A stretch of 64,000 bases of DNA, from contig SHWP01000002.1 in NCBI GenBank assembly GCA_009693785.1, forward strand, positions 1 through 64,000, given 5' to 3'. Position numbers and translations under genes: made by a program. Below the pieces are notes generated by a model that had not been told where the DNA came from, ran no database searches, and saw only the letters and a program-made list of their open reading frames with translations. Positions 20,194 through 30,608 of the stretch are shown here, piece by piece; within the stretch, counting starts at the first letter, position 1; every line of letters starts with the position of its first letter. Source of the stretch: Rhodospirillaceae bacterium (lineage in GTDB: Bacteria; Pseudomonadota; Alphaproteobacteria; Rhodospirillales; Rhodospirillaceae).

Positions 20194-22977
20194 TCATTGG
20201 GTCAGCCGCTGCATGATCGCGGGCAGGTGAACTTGATCGGACTTGTAATTGCCCGTCAGCGCATACATCACCATGTTCACGCCAGCGCGGTAGGCAAACT
20301 CGCGTTGCTGTTCGCCACCCGGCACGACCGGATAAAGCGGCAAGCCCGTGGCATCGCGCGCCCAGGCGGCTGCCCAATCGTGCCCGCCAATAATAACCGA
20401 AGATACGCCGTCGTTGGCGCTGGATCCGCGCTCGACATAGACCGTGCCGCCCGCATACCGGCCGGGCAGGCCAGGCAGCAAATAGAAGCTGCGTGTCACC
20501 ACATGATCCTCGCTGAGCGGAGCCAGCGGCGGCATGTCGATGCGCGCCAGAATGTCACGCAGCTTGGCGCCCGCACTTCCGCCGTCGCTTGATCCCAAGG
20601 CGCCGACTTGATCGGGGGCATCGAACACAATCATGCCACCGCGGCGAAAATATTCGTTGATCGCGCCAATGCTGCCATTTGAGGGCAGCGCTTGGTCGGG
20701 CGTTACACGCCAATACACCAGTGGGTACGGCATCAGCGCGTCAGCGGTCACGGCCTCGGCAAGATGCAGGGCCGAGGGTGTGCCCATTTCTGCCGACGTG
20801 CGCGCCGCCAGAACGCGTGTGAGCGTGCTTAAGCCAGCTTCGGAGATTCGGTCGAGTTCATTCGATCCGGTCGCAACATAAGCCAGCCGGGTTTGCAGCA
20901 CGGCTTCAATCATGCTCGCGTCAAGCGGCTTGTCGGACTTGGCATCGGCGGCTATGGCCGATGCGGCCATGCCGACACACACAATGGCGATAACTGCGCC
21001 AACCGCGCGCGGAGCCCAGCGCGGAATACTCGGGGCAAGACCACGCAATACAAAACTCAGCGCGAAGTCGGCCAATAACAGCAGCAACGCCGCAACAAGT
21101 ATCCACGGCTTGAGGTCGCGTTCGCCCTTGAGGGTGTCGAGCGAGGCTCGCGTAATCCCCGGCGGCCAATTTTCGATGGCTTTGGTCGTCCAAACGGCGG
21201 GGCCTAGGTTGAGGGCGTACTTACTGCGTGTGGTCCCATAAAGGCCCGGCGGGGCTCCAGCGCCTGCGCTTATTGCGGCGATCTCAGCCGATGCGATGGC
21301 TTGATCGGTCGGGCCCGGTGGCAGTGCGCGTCCAAATCCGTCGAGCAGGGCCAGCGGCGGTAGCAGCACAGGCGCCTGCAAATCATCGTTGGTCACCCCC
21401 TGGCTGAGGTCGAGCAGCGTATTCAACATGCCAATGAATAACCCCGACAAAGGCAGGTTAGACCACTCAGGCGTGGCGGTGACATGAAACAACACAATCC
21501 AGCCCGACCCGCGCCGTTCGGCCGTGATTAGCGGCGTGCCATCGCTTAAACGTGCCCAGGTTTTTTCGGGTAAGTCGATGCCTGGTTCAGCCAAGATTTG
21601 CGTCTTGATTTTGACGTCCTCGGGAATCGGAAGCGATGCGAATGGCGAGCCGACGGGGAAAGCGCCAAGACCGGCGGGTTCACCCCACGATAACGCTCCG
21701 CCTAGGCTGCGGCCGGCCGCACGTAACTTGACGGGCAGTAGTGTATCGCCTGCGGGGTCCAGCCGGGGCCCTGCAAAACGAACCAGCATGCCTCCGCCAG
21801 CCACCCAATCGCTTACGGACTTGGTTTCGTTCTCGGTCAAACGCTGCCCACCCGACACCACCAGCATCGACAGCGGGCGCGACAACAAATCGCGGACATT
21901 GCCGATACGAACCTCAGCCGCCTGATCAAGCGCCTGGGTCAGATAAAATCCATCCTCAAGCAGCGGCGCGGTCGTGCCTTGTGCGGCGGCGCTAAAAATA
22001 CCGACCGGGCGTTGCTGCCAGCGGTCATCGGCCAAGGCCGTGGCTGCCGCACTGGCATGACCTGGAATGTCGAAGCGCGCGATCCGGTTGGCCAATTCGC
22101 TCGGCACAACTAAAGTTGCTAACGCCGTGTCGCGGCCATCGGAAAAAGCAGCCGTGGTCTCGGCCATAACGGCGCCGGTGCCATCAGCGGCTTGCACGCT
22201 CACGGCCATGGGGGGCCGCGCCGATGCAATGGCGGTGCGTTTGACCTTAATGTCGATCTTGCTGGTACCGCCTTCACCGGCAGTACGTTGAGGTTGTGCC
22301 AACGACAATGGCGCATCGCCCTTGGGCGGCTCAACAACGGTCAGTGGCCCAAGGCGCTGCAGATATTGGGCCAAATTCGCGGTGCGTTCATCGGCAATAC
22401 CATCGCTGATCCAAAACACTTCGCTCCGATCGACGACCAGTTTTTGGAAATCGCTCAAGGTGGCAGTAATGTCGCTGCCCCAGGGACGCGGCTCCAATTG
22501 AGCCAGGCGGCCCAAGGCGTCGCGCGCATCGCTGATGGCCAAGGGCGTGGTGTCGGCGCCCTTGGGCCGGGCCGATGTTGTTGCCAAGACCACAGGCCGT
22601 TCGCGCAAATCGGCACTCTCAATAATATCGCGAGCCGCTGCCGTTCTGTCCGGCCAATGCCGTGCCGCTGCCCATGTGTCGTCGATCACGACAATTACCG
22701 GCCCTGTCTCGCCCAGGCGCTGGGCATTCATGACCGGTTCGGCCAATCCGGTAATCACAAGGGCTGCGATCAGTACACGCAACGCCACCAGCCACCATGG
22801 CGTGCGCTCGGGCGTACGCTCGGTGGGTTTCAGATCGAACATCAAAATGACGGCCGGAAACACGACGCGCGTGAGTGCTGGCGGCGTGATGCGCAGCAAC
22901 AGCCAAATCACGGGTAAGGCCAGTGCCGCACTCAGCATCCACGGCGAGGCAAACGAAATGAACCCAAGGTCGATCAT
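20194..22977 (-). CDS. BatA-N / DUF4159 membrane protein of the MoxR operon
   Basis: About 927 aa from the start at 22977 (MIDLGFISFASPWML); the frame opens at 23007, but that would overlap the DUF58 gene by 20 bp. The N terminus matches BatA-type proteins, with helices at about 6-26 and 54-72. A VWA-like segment VIVVIDDTWAAARHW follows with a degenerate metal site (DDTWA instead of DxSxS). A helix around 623-640 leads to the C-terminal DUF4159 domain (about 690-927), with AYVATGSNELDRIS, YPLVYWRV and GGMIVFDAPDQ. In this family DUF4159 is periplasmic. The gene ends 25 bp before the 694-aa partner. Molecular role unknown. Confidence 0.85.
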   Translation of the reverse strand: MIDLGFISFASPWMLSAALALPVIWLLLRITPPALTRVVFPAVILMFDLKPTERTPERTPWWLVALRVLIAALVITGLAEPVMNAQRLGETGPVIVVIDDTWAAARHWPDRTAAARDIIESADLRERPVVLATTSARPKGADTTPLAISDARDALGRLAQLEPRPWGSDITATLSDFQKLVVDRSEVFWISDGIADERTANLAQYLQRLGPLTVVEPPKGDAPLSLAQPQRTAGEGGTSKIDIKVKRTAIASARPPMAVSVQAADGTGAVMAETTAAFSDGRDTALATLVVPSELANRIARFDIPGHASAAATALADDRWQQRPVGIFSAAAQGTTAPLLEDGFYLTQALDQAAEVRIGNVRDLLSRPLSMLVVSGGQRLTENETKSVSDWVAGGGMLVRFAGPRLDPAGDTLLPVKLRAAGRSLGGALSWGEPAGLGAFPVGSPFASLPIPEDVKIKTQILAEPGIDLPEKTWARLSDGTPLITAERRGSGWIVLFHVTATPEWSNLPLSGLFIGMLNTLLDLSQGVTNDDLQAPVLLPPLALLDGFGRALPPGPTDQAIASAEIAAISAGAGAPPGLYGTTRSKYALNLGPAVWTTKAIENWPPGITRASLDTLKGERDLKPWILVAALLLLLADFALSFVLRGLAPSIPRWAPRAVGAVIAIVCVGMAASAIAADAKSDKPLDASMIEAVLQTRLAYVATGSNELDRISEAGLSTLTRVLAARTSAEMGTPSALHLAEAVTADALMPYPLVYWRVTPDQALPSNGSIGAINEYFRRGGMIVFDAPDQVGALGSSDGGSAGAKLRDILARIDMPPLAPLSEDHVVTRSFYLLPGLPGRYAGGTVYVERGSSANDGVSSVIIGGHDWAAAWARDATGLPLYPVVPGGEQQREFAYRAGVNMVMYALTGNYKSDQVHLPAIMQRLTQ

Positions 22978-22987
22978 ACGTGCACGC

Positions 22988-23899
22988 TCATCGTTGCCGC
23001 TCGCCAATGGCGCGATGCAATGCGACCAAAGTCAGATTTGCGGGCATGTCGGTATGGTGGGCGGCGAACGACCAGCCATGGGCGGCGGCCAGCGCACGCA
23101 AGCCATCACGGTGTGCGGTGATGCGTTCCACGTAATCGGTGCGCGCGGCTTCCGTGCGGTCGATCACCAGGCCACCTTCATTCTCCATGCCCTCGAAGCG
23201 CACCCGGCCCGAGAACGGCAGTGTTTCTTCCGCCGGATCAAGAACTTGGACCAAGTGAACCGACTGATTGCGTTCGGCGAAGGCGGCGAGCGCACTGGCT
23301 AAACGATCGAGAGGTTGCAAGAAGTCGCCAATCAATACCGTGGTGCCGTGTCGTGGTAAGGCCGAGTTGAAGGCAGGGTTACCAGCGTTGCCAGGTTCGG
23401 CCAAATCGCGCGCAAGCCGGTCAGCCATTTGCGATAACGCCAACCGCCCCGCCGTTGCCGCCATGATGGGCGTGCCGTCGGCGGCCAAACGCAGAATTTT
23501 CTCGCCGCCTTCGATCAAGATAATTCCCAATGCCAAGGCCAGCACGGCAGCCCGTTCGGCCTTGGTCGGCCAGTTTTTCTGCGAGCGGAAATGCATGGAG
23601 GGCGAGAGGTCGCACCACAGCGCGACTGTTTGCGCTGCTGTCCACTCACGCTCGCGAATGAACAAAGCGTCCGACTTCGCCGACTGACGCCAGTCGATGG
23701 CTTGTGGCGTATCGTCGGGCGCGTAAGGGCGGAACTGCCAAAAACTTTCCCCCATGCCTGGGCGTCTGCGGCCATGCGACCCCAAGGTCACCGTGGCCGC
23801 AATGCGATGGGCCGCCACCAGCAATCCTGGCAAGCGTGCCGCTGCCGATTCAGCGAGGTGTTCAAGGTCGCGTCGCCGTTGAGCGGGAGCGGTGGTCAT
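22988..23899 (-). CDS. DUF58 domain protein (VWA-like), MoxR partner
   Basis: A 303-aa cytoplasmic protein. The DUF58 signature is GRRRPGMGESFWQFRPYAPDDTPQAIDWR, split over residues 44-73, with RQSAKSDALFIREREW after it. TVALWCDLSPSMHF has an intact DxSxS metal-dependent adhesion motif (about 90-103), and VLIGDFLQPLDRL is a later conserved strand. DUF58 proteins pair with MoxR AAA+ ATPases as adaptor or client. The gene follows moxR by 24 bp, so the two are surely in one operon. Confidence 0.92.
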   Translation of the reverse strand: MTTAPAQRRRDLEHLAESAAARLPGLLVAAHRIAATVTLGSHGRRRPGMGESFWQFRPYAPDDTPQAIDWRQSAKSDALFIREREWTAAQTVALWCDLSPSMHFRSQKNWPTKAERAAVLALALGIILIEGGEKILRLAADGTPIMAATAGRLALSQMADRLARDLAEPGNAGNPAFNSALPRHGTTVLIGDFLQPLDRLASALAAFAERNQSVHLVQVLDPAEETLPFSGRVRFEGMENEGGLVIDRTEAARTDYVERITAHRDGLRALAAAHGWSFAAHHTDMPANLTLVALHRAIGERQR

Positions 23900-23923
23900 G
23901 AGAGAATTGTGATCGATCCGCTG

Positions 23924-24988
<1,065 letters not shown>

Positions 24989-25033
24989 ATATATTTATGC
25001 ACCCAGAATTCCGGGCCTTAGCGAGCGCATAGT

Positions 25034-25594
25034 ATGAGACCTGAAACCCCTGTGAATGAAGCGAAATCTCCGCTTCCAGGCGTTACAAAACCGCCAGCCG
25101 GAGGTGCCGAACGGTTGCCCCCGATTTGCGGCGATTTCAACATGCGCATCGACCGCAGCGGAATCTGGTTTTACCAGGGTTCGCCAATTGGGCGGTTGGC
25201 GTTGGTGAAGCTGTTTTCCACGGTTTTGCGCCGCGACGATGAGGGGCTTTATTGGCTGACAACGCCTGTCGAGAACGGCCGCATTGAGGTGGAGGATGCG
25301 CCGTTTATTGCGGTCGAAGCGTTGTTCGAAGGCCAGGGGCGCGATCGAATCATCAAGTTTCGTACCAATGTTGACGATGTTGTGACTCTCGATTCCAACC
25401 ATCCGTTGCGTGTGGCTTTTGATGCCAGCGGCCAAGAGCCCCGGCCATATATATGTGTGCGCGCGAACTTAGAGGCGCGCCTGGCCCGTTCGGTCTACTA
25501 TCATCTGGTCGAGATCGGCGAGCCGAGCGATCAAGACGAGGCAGTGTTTGGGATATGGAGCAGCGGACAGTTCTTTCCTCTCGGGCGGATTTAG
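25034..25594 (+). CDS. DUF1285 domain protein
   Basis: A 186-aa protein of the DUF1285 family, whose function is unknown. The family core is visible as NMRIDRSGIWFYQGSPIGR, VKLFSTVLRRDDEGLYWL, then EDAPFIAVEALFEGQG and DSNHPLRVAFD. The C terminus has RANLEARLARSVYYHLVEI. The first 35 residues are Pro-rich and less conserved, so the start could be a later codon. Divergent from moxR and followed directly by the NUDIX gene. The gene order DUF1285-NUDIX-CCA transferase is common in alphaproteobacteria. Confidence 0.88.
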   Translation: MRPETPVNEAKSPLPGVTKPPAGGAERLPPICGDFNMRIDRSGIWFYQGSPIGRLALVKLFSTVLRRDDEGLYWLTTPVENGRIEVEDAPFIAVEALFEGQGRDRIIKFRTNVDDVVTLDSNHPLRVAFDASGQEPRPYICVRANLEARLARSVYYHLVEIGEPSDQDEAVFGIWSSGQFFPLGRI

Positions 25595-25619
25595 CCCCTC
25601 CGGGTACAAGCCCGTTCCG

Positions 25620-26309
25620 GTGTTAACGCGGGCGAATATCCGCGCGCGCTTAAGCGCGCCGCGAACGTCGACCCTGCGCGGAGATGTGACCACGGCCATG
25701 GCCTTGCTGGAGCAGGGTGATCTGGACGTCCACGATGCCGCGCGGTTGGGCCAACTGCCCTCGACGGGCATTCCCTATGACAAAGGCGCTGGCGCGCCAG
25801 GTGTGCGGGCGAAACGCACTCCGGCCGCAGTGCTAGTGCCGCTGATCGAACGCGCCAATGGGTTTTCGGTGTTGTTGACTAAACGTACCTCTGAACTCAA
25901 GCATCACGGCGGCCAAGTCGCGTTTCCGGGCGGGCGCAAAGAAGACACCGATGAAGATTTCATCGCCTGCGCGTTGCGCGAGACCGAAGAAGAAACCGGA
26001 CTAGCTCGTCAATCGGTCGAAGTGCTGGGTCATCTCGACCCGTATCTGACCATTACCGGATATGAAGTTACGCCTGTGGTCGGTGCGGTCAGCTTACCCA
26101 TCAACCTGACACCCGACCCCATTGAGGTCGCCGAAATATTTGAAGTGCCCTTAGCCTTCCTGATGGACCCAGCTAACCACCAGCGCGTGCAGCGCGATTT
26201 CAACGGCCTCAAGCGGGCGTATTATGCCATGCCGTATGGTGAACATTATATATGGGGTGCGACGGCAGGTATGATCTTGAACCTGTTTGACATCCTCTCG
26301 GATCGCTAA
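25620..26309 (+). CDS. CoA pyrophosphatase (NUDIX hydrolase)
   Basis: A NUDIX hydrolase of the CoA diphosphatase branch, cleaving CoA or its oxidised derivatives to 3',5'-ADP and phosphopantetheine. The NUDIX box is GGRKEDTDEDFIACALRETE with EEETGL (form GX5EX7REUXEEXGU, first acids Asp-rich). The CoA-specific segment TSELKHHGGQVAFPGG stands just before it. I place the start at the GTG 25620 (VLTRANIRARLSAP), which keeps the conserved N terminus. The frame extends to a TTG at 25548 within the DUF1285 gene, and the first ATG is 25698. No clear SD decides among them. Confidence 0.9.
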   Translation: MLTRANIRARLSAPRTSTLRGDVTTAMALLEQGDLDVHDAARLGQLPSTGIPYDKGAGAPGVRAKRTPAAVLVPLIERANGFSVLLTKRTSELKHHGGQVAFPGGRKEDTDEDFIACALRETEEETGLARQSVEVLGHLDPYLTITGYEVTPVVGAVSLPINLTPDPIEVAEIFEVPLAFLMDPANHQRVQRDFNGLKRAYYAMPYGEHYIWGATAGMILNLFDILSDR

Positions 26310-26325
26310 TGCGGCAGGCCATCAC

Positions 26326-26607
26326 ATGACCCGGATCATTCTCACGTATTTGGTACCGTTTCTGCTGCCGCTCGCGGGCTATACAGCGTGGATTTGGTAT
26401 CGCTCGTTCTATGCTGAACGCCACGGCGGTGAGGTGCCTAAGTTCGAACAAGGCCCTTGGCCGTTGATGTTGTTTTTTGGCGCCTTGTTGTCTCTCGGGG
26501 TGCTGAGTTATTCGGCGCTGACAACAGGCAGCTCGCCTGACGAAGTTTATGTGCCACCCCACCTTGAGAACGGCCAAGTCGTTCCCGGGCACACCGAAAA
26601 AAAATGA
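26326..26607 (+). CDS. Small membrane protein, DUF6111-like
   Basis: A 93-aa protein from the ATG at 26326. Helix 1 (residues about 2-22, RIILTYLVPFLLPLAGYTAWIW in part) and helix 2 (about 44-62, PLMLFFGALLSLGVLSYSAL) flank a charged loop with ERHGGEVPKFEQGPW. The tail has SSPDEVYVPPHLENGQVVPG. Length, position between the CoA pyrophosphatase and the CCA enzyme, and this tail resemble the DUF6111 family; I am not certain of that label. Function unknown. It ends 16 bp before the GTG start of the next gene. Confidence 0.75.
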   Translation: MTRIILTYLVPFLLPLAGYTAWIWYRSFYAERHGGEVPKFEQGPWPLMLFFGALLSLGVLSYSALTTGSSPDEVYVPPHLENGQVVPGHTEKK

Positions 26608-26623
26608 GCCGGTCCCAGCGATC

Positions 26624-27826
26624 GTGAGCACACACATCAACGCTGCATGGATCAACGACTCGGCTGTGGGCCGTCTTTTTGCGGCCTTGGGACATCCCGG
26701 TGTTGATGTACGCTTTGTCGGCGGGTGTGTGCGTGATGCGCTGCTCAGCAGACCTATCGGTGATATCGACATCGCCACCCCTGACATTCCAACCACCGTC
26801 ATGCAGCGCCTGGATAATACGAAGATCAAGGCAGTTCCCACGGGGCTCGCTCATGGCACCGTGACGGCGGTTGTCGATGGCCGGGGGTTCGAAATCACAA
26901 CCTTGCGCCGCGACACCGCATGCGACGGCCGTCATGCCGCCGTGGAATTCACCACCGATTGGCACGAGGATGCGCGTCGGCGCGACTTCACTATCAACGC
27001 CATGTCGCTGACGCTCGCCGGGGAACTGTTCGACGACTTCGGCGGGCAGGCCGATGCAAAGGCCGGGCGCATACAATTCGTCGGCGCCGCTCGCGACCGT
27101 ATCAAGGAAGACTATTTGCGAGTCCTGCGGCTGTTCCGGTTTCATGCGCACTATGGCCGCGTGCCCATCGACGCAGAGACGTTGAAGGCTTGTGCCGAAT
27201 TGAAAGACGGCCTCACTCAGCTCTCGGCCGAGCGCGTGCGCCAGGAGTTGGCAAAACTTTTGACCGCGTCCGATCCGTTAGCAAGTGTGGCGATGATGCG
27301 TGAGTGCGGCGTCTTAAAGGCTGTGCTGCCCGAGGCTGGCGCGCCAGAATGTTTGGCGCAGGTCATCGTTATAGAAAAGTCATTGGCCTTGCCGCCCAAT
27401 TGGATTGTCCGGCTTGCGGCCTTGAGCGGACCCAAGGCGAACGCGCATGACATCGGCACAAGGCTGCGGCTCTCCAATCGCGAGTCGGGCGAGCTCGTGG
27501 CGTTGCTCGCCGATCACCCGGATCTGACGGCGGCGATGCCCGATTCCCAGATCGACTTGGTACTCTATCGAAGCGGCAAGGAGCCCATCTTAAATCGCGC
27601 TATCCTCAAAGCGGCAGGCAGTGGCGTCTGGGCCGCCTGGGAGGATGTCCTGCGCCGTGCCTTAAACTGGGTGCATCTGCCCATGCCGATTGATGGCGAT
27701 GACTTGCTCAAACTTGGGCTAGCCGGACCGAGTATTGGGCGCGCCTTGCGGGCTGCCGAAGAAGCCTGGGCGGCTAGCGCATTTCGGGCCTCGCGGGCTG
27801 AGTTGCTGGAAGTGGCCAAGCCCTAA
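26624..27826 (+). CDS. cca: CCA tRNA nucleotidyltransferase
   Basis: This class II nucleotidyltransferase adds or repairs the 3' CCA of tRNAs. The protein is 400 aa from the GTG at 26624. The head domain has RFVGGCVRDALLSRPIGD and DIDIATPDIP, giving GGxVRD and the catalytic DxD. RRRDFTINAMSLTL is the conserved RRDFT-N motif, and DRIKEDYLRVLRLFRFHAHYG is the neck-domain motif. The upstream frame extends to 26549 but overlaps the membrane-protein gene. The stop codon overlaps the T-tail of the small-RNA candidate on the other strand. Confidence 0.95.
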   Translation: MSTHINAAWINDSAVGRLFAALGHPGVDVRFVGGCVRDALLSRPIGDIDIATPDIPTTVMQRLDNTKIKAVPTGLAHGTVTAVVDGRGFEITTLRRDTACDGRHAAVEFTTDWHEDARRRDFTINAMSLTLAGELFDDFGGQADAKAGRIQFVGAARDRIKEDYLRVLRLFRFHAHYGRVPIDAETLKACAELKDGLTQLSAERVRQELAKLLTASDPLASVAMMRECGVLKAVLPEAGAPECLAQVIVIEKSLALPPNWIVRLAALSGPKANAHDIGTRLRLSNRESGELVALLADHPDLTAAMPDSQIDLVLYRSGKEPILNRAILKAAGSGVWAAWEDVLRRALNWVHLPMPIDGDDLLKLGLAGPSIGRALRAAEEAWAASAFRASRAELLEVAKP

Positions 27827-27960
27827 AAGCAAAACGGCCTCGGAGGGGTGCCGAGGCCGTGATGCTGTCAGGAGGATTATATAAGGGTCCAAGGGGGGTT
27901 GGACCTTGAGGGGATCCTCCAAATCGCAAGCCGTGTTCAGGGGAGAAAGGCTTGCTATCG
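27824..27960 (-). ncRNA. Candidate small RNA with three C-rich hairpin loops
   Basis: Read on the reverse strand, this gene-free stretch folds into three hairpins. The first pairs 27949-27955 with 27926-27932 (loop contains CTCCCC). The second is two-tiered: outer stem 27914-27920/27871-27877, inner stem 27899-27905/27886-27892 with loop CCCCCC. The third is a perfect 10-bp stem, 27851-27860/27834-27843, with loop CACCCCT. It is followed by TTTTGCTTTT, an intrinsic terminator. All loops are C-rich, as in alphaproteobacterial sRNAs that pair with Shine-Dalgarno sequences. A TTTAAATTT at 27968-27976 could be a -10 element. It could instead be the 3' UTR of trmL. Inference from structure only. 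Confidence 0.5.
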
Positions 27961-28045
27961 ATGGTGCAAATTTAAACCCGCCACCCTTACAGAAAGATGG
28001 GCGTGAGATGACTTCTTTGTCACAGTTTAGCGCCTGATCTGGGGG

Positions 28046-28516
28046 CTAAAGCTCTGTTTTCCCATTGAATTCCCCCAGTTGCCGGAGGGCTTCTGCCAGC
28101 ACAATTGCGCCTGCCACCGAGACATTGAGCGAGCGCAAACCCCTGGCAATGGGGATGCGCACGCAGGCATCGGCGGCGGCATGGACCTCTGGCGGCACGC
28201 CATGGCTTTCGCGCCCCAACAGCAGCGTATCGGTGGGCGCAAAGGCGAATTCGGTGTGGTTTTGATTGGTGGCTGTGGTCAGCAGAACCAGGCGGTTTGG
28301 GGTTTGGCGCAGTCCGGCCAAATACGCCGCCCACGAGGCATGGCGGGTGATATCGCAGAGATCGCCATAGTCCATGGCCGTGCGGCGGAGTCGCTTTTCA
28401 TCGAAGGGGAATCCACAGGGCTCGATGACGTCCAGGGGGACGCGGAAACATGCGGCAATGCGCATCACCGCCCCCATGTTTTGGGGGATATCGGGCTGGT
28501 ACAGGGCAAGGCGCAT
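28046..28516 (-). CDS. trmL: tRNA (cytidine/uridine(34)-2'-O)-methyltransferase
   Basis: TrmL methylates the 2'-O of the wobble base 34 in certain leucine tRNAs. The start at 28516 gives 156 aa, the usual length, and begins MRLALYQPDIPQNMGAVMRI, which contains the SPOUT motif 1 (PxIPxNxG). LLGRESHGVPPEV is motif 2, and IPIARGLRSLNVSVAGAI is motif 3 with the SLN knot. The longer frame from 28561 adds 15 unrelated residues. It converges with cca across a 219-bp structured gap. Confidence 0.94.
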   Translation of the reverse strand: MRLALYQPDIPQNMGAVMRIAACFRVPLDVIEPCGFPFDEKRLRRTAMDYGDLCDITRHASWAAYLAGLRQTPNRLVLLTTATNQNHTEFAFAPTDTLLLGRESHGVPPEVHAAADACVRIPIARGLRSLNVSVAGAIVLAEALRQLGEFNGKTEL

Positions 28517-28789
28517 GGGGTAATAACCCAACAAATCTGCGAACCATTCGCGATTAACCAAGCCCTTGAATTATTGGAAAAACAAGCCTCCTGCGAGGCC
28601 TTTTCAAGGCTGCAGAATTATTCTATACCCCGCAGCGCACTGGAATTCCTTGATGTTCCTAAGGTTTTAGCCGTTTTACGGAACGGGGGCAGGGAGTGAC
28701 GGGTGCGCACGGGGTGCCTGCTTCGCATAGCCGAAGTCCACTCATCGCCCTATTGAGATTGCGAGAGACGAGACAAAGGGGGTCATTGC

Positions 28790-29356
28790 ATGGCCAATAC
28801 GGCAACAGCCCATTCCGTTGCATCGGGCACCGCCGACGGCGAAACTCGCCGCGACTTTTTGCTGCACTCCACTGTCGCTTTTGGAACAGTGGGAACCGCC
28901 TTGGCGGTGTGGCCTTTGATCAGCAGCATGAACCCGGCCGCCGATACCTTGGCGCTGTCGACCACCGAATTCAGCCTGGCAAATTTGCAAGAAGGCCAGG
29001 CCATCATCGTCGTTTGGCAGGGCAAGCCCGTATTCGTGCGCTATCGCACCCCCGCCGAAATCGAGTCCGCGCGCAACGCGCCCATGAGCGACCTGGTCGA
29101 TCCCATCAAGGACGAAGAGCGCGTTAAGAAGGACAAAGAGAAATATCTGATCCTCGTCGGCGTTTGCACCCACCTTGGCTGCATTCCGTTGGGGACGAAG
29201 CCGATGGACCCACGCGGTGATTTCGGCGGCTGGCTCTGCCCCTGTCACGGCTCGCACTACGATACGGCGGGGCGCATTCGTAAGGGGCCCGCACCGAAAA
29301 ATCTCGCGGTGCCACCCTACCAGTACCTCGACGACACAACTGTGCGCATCGGTTAG
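28790..29356 (+). CDS. petA: Ubiquinol-cytochrome c reductase iron-sulfur subunit (Rieske)
   Basis: The Rieske protein of the cytochrome bc1 complex, 188 aa. A twin-arginine motif ETRRDFLLHS precedes one membrane helix (about 27-48), so it is Tat-exported with an uncleaved anchor. The two cluster-binding loops are CTHLGCIPLG and CPCHGSHYD, giving Cys-His plus Cys-His ligands and the disulfide pair. The C-terminal GPAPKNLAVPPYQ motif is typical. First gene of petABC, with 12 bp to petB. It oxidises ubiquinol at the Qo site and passes electrons to cytochrome c1. Confidence 0.98.
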   Translation: MANTATAHSVASGTADGETRRDFLLHSTVAFGTVGTALAVWPLISSMNPAADTLALSTTEFSLANLQEGQAIIVVWQGKPVFVRYRTPAEIESARNAPMSDLVDPIKDEERVKKDKEKYLILVGVCTHLGCIPLGTKPMDPRGDFGGWLCPCHGSHYDTAGRIRKGPAPKNLAVPPYQYLDDTTVRIG

Positions 29357-29368
29357 GAGAACATTCCC

Positions 29369-30604
29369 ATGAGCACAGACAACAGCAGCACAGAAAAAAG
29401 CGTTTGGCGCCGCGCCTTCGAATGGCATGAAGCGCGCCTGCCCTTGGTCTCATTCATCGATAACGCGGTCGGTACGAAGTACCCGGCGCCGCGAAACTTG
29501 AATTACTTCTGGAATTTCGGATTCCTCGCGGGCTTCGTGCTGGTGTTGATGATCATGACCGGCGTTGTCCTGGCCATGAACTACATCCCGCACAAGGACA
29601 TGGCCTTCGATAGCGTCGAACGCATCATGCGTGACGTGAATTACGGCTGGCTGATCCGCTACATGCATGCCAACGGCGCCAGCTTCTTTTTCATTGTCGT
29701 CTACATCCATATCTTCCGCGGTCTTTATTACGGGTCGTACAAGGCCCCGCGCGAAGTGTTGTGGTGGATCGGCATCATCATCTACCTGGTGATGATGGCC
29801 ACCGCGTTCATGGGTTACGTGCTGCCGTGGGGCCAAATGAGCTTCTGGGGCGCGACCGTGATCACCAACTTGTTTTCGGCGATCCCCCTTATCGGCGAGC
29901 CCATCGTTACCTTCCTGTGGGGCGGGTTCTCGGTCGATAACCCAACGCTTAACCGCTTCTTTGCCCTGCACTACCTATTGCCGTTTGTGATCTTCGCTCT
30001 GGTGTTTCTGCACGTGTGGGCACTTCACATTCCCGGCTCCAACAATCCGTTGGGCATCGAAGTCGGACCGGCCGATAAAATTCCATTCCATCCCTACTAC
30101 ACCATCAAGGACGTCTTTGGCATTGGTGTGTTCCTGCTGGTCTACTTCGCCGTTGTGTTCTGGGGCCCCAACATGTTGGGAGACCCATTGAATTACGTCG
30201 TGGCGAATCCGCTCGTTACTCCGCCGCACATCGTGCCGGAATGGTACTATCTGCCGTTCTACGCCATCTTGCGCGCGATCCCCGATAAGCTGCTGGGTGT
30301 TATCGCCATGTTCGGTTCGATCCTCGTCCTGTTCGTGGTGCCGTGGCTCGATACCTCGCGGGTGCGTTCGGCCAATTTCCGCCCGGTCTACCGTGTGTTC
30401 TTCTGGCTGTTCATCATAAACGGCATGGTTCTCGGCTGGTGCGGTTCGCAATTGCCCGAGGGGCTGCCCCTCATCGTGGGGCGGATTTGCACCCTCTACT
30501 ATTTCCTGTTCTTTTTCGTGCTGATGCCGGTGATCGGCTGGATGGAGACGCCCAAGCCCTTGCCGGCTTCAATCGGCTCGCCTGCTTTGAAAGCCGCGGA
30601 GTAA
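29369..30604 (+). CDS. petB: Cytochrome b of the bc1 complex
   Basis: A 411-aa integral membrane protein that holds hemes bL and bH. The heme His ligands are in [22 protein letters not shown] and [20 protein letters not shown]. The Qo-site motif is [16 protein letters not shown] (the conserved PEWY). Eight membrane helices can be traced, with the first after [15 protein letters not shown]. The length is normal for alphaproteobacteria, with no fusion to cytochrome c1, which is a separate gene. SD AGGAGAAC lies 8 bases before the ATG, next to the petA stop. Confidence 0.98.
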   Translation: MSTDNSSTEKSVWRRAFEWHEARLPLVSFIDNAVGTKYPAPRNLNYFWNFGFLAGFVLVLMIMTGVVLAMNYIPHKDMAFDSVERIMRDVNYGWLIRYMHANGASFFFIVVYIHIFRGLYYGSYKAPREVLWWIGIIIYLVMMATAFMGYVLPWGQMSFWGATVITNLFSAIPLIGEPIVTFLWGGFSVDNPTLNRFFALHYLLPFVIFALVFLHVWALHIPGSNNPLGIEVGPADKIPFHPYYTIKDVFGIGVFLLVYFAVVFWGPNMLGDPLNYVVANPLVTPPHIVPEWYYLPFYAILRAIPDKLLGVIAMFGSILVLFVVPWLDTSRVRSANFRPVYRVFFWLFIINGMVLGWCGSQLPEGLPLIVGRICTLYYFLFFFVLMPVIGWMETPKPLPASIGSPALKAAE

Positions 30605-30608
30605 CGCC

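Noticed and set aside
28562..28620. Short hairpin GCCTC-CTGC-GAGGC followed by CTTTTC as a terminator
   Set aside because: The stem is only 5 bp and no plus-strand gene ends just before it.
28079..28699. 206-codon ORF antisense to trmL
   Set aside because: It is the shadow of trmL and the upstream gap; no recognisable protein and no SD.
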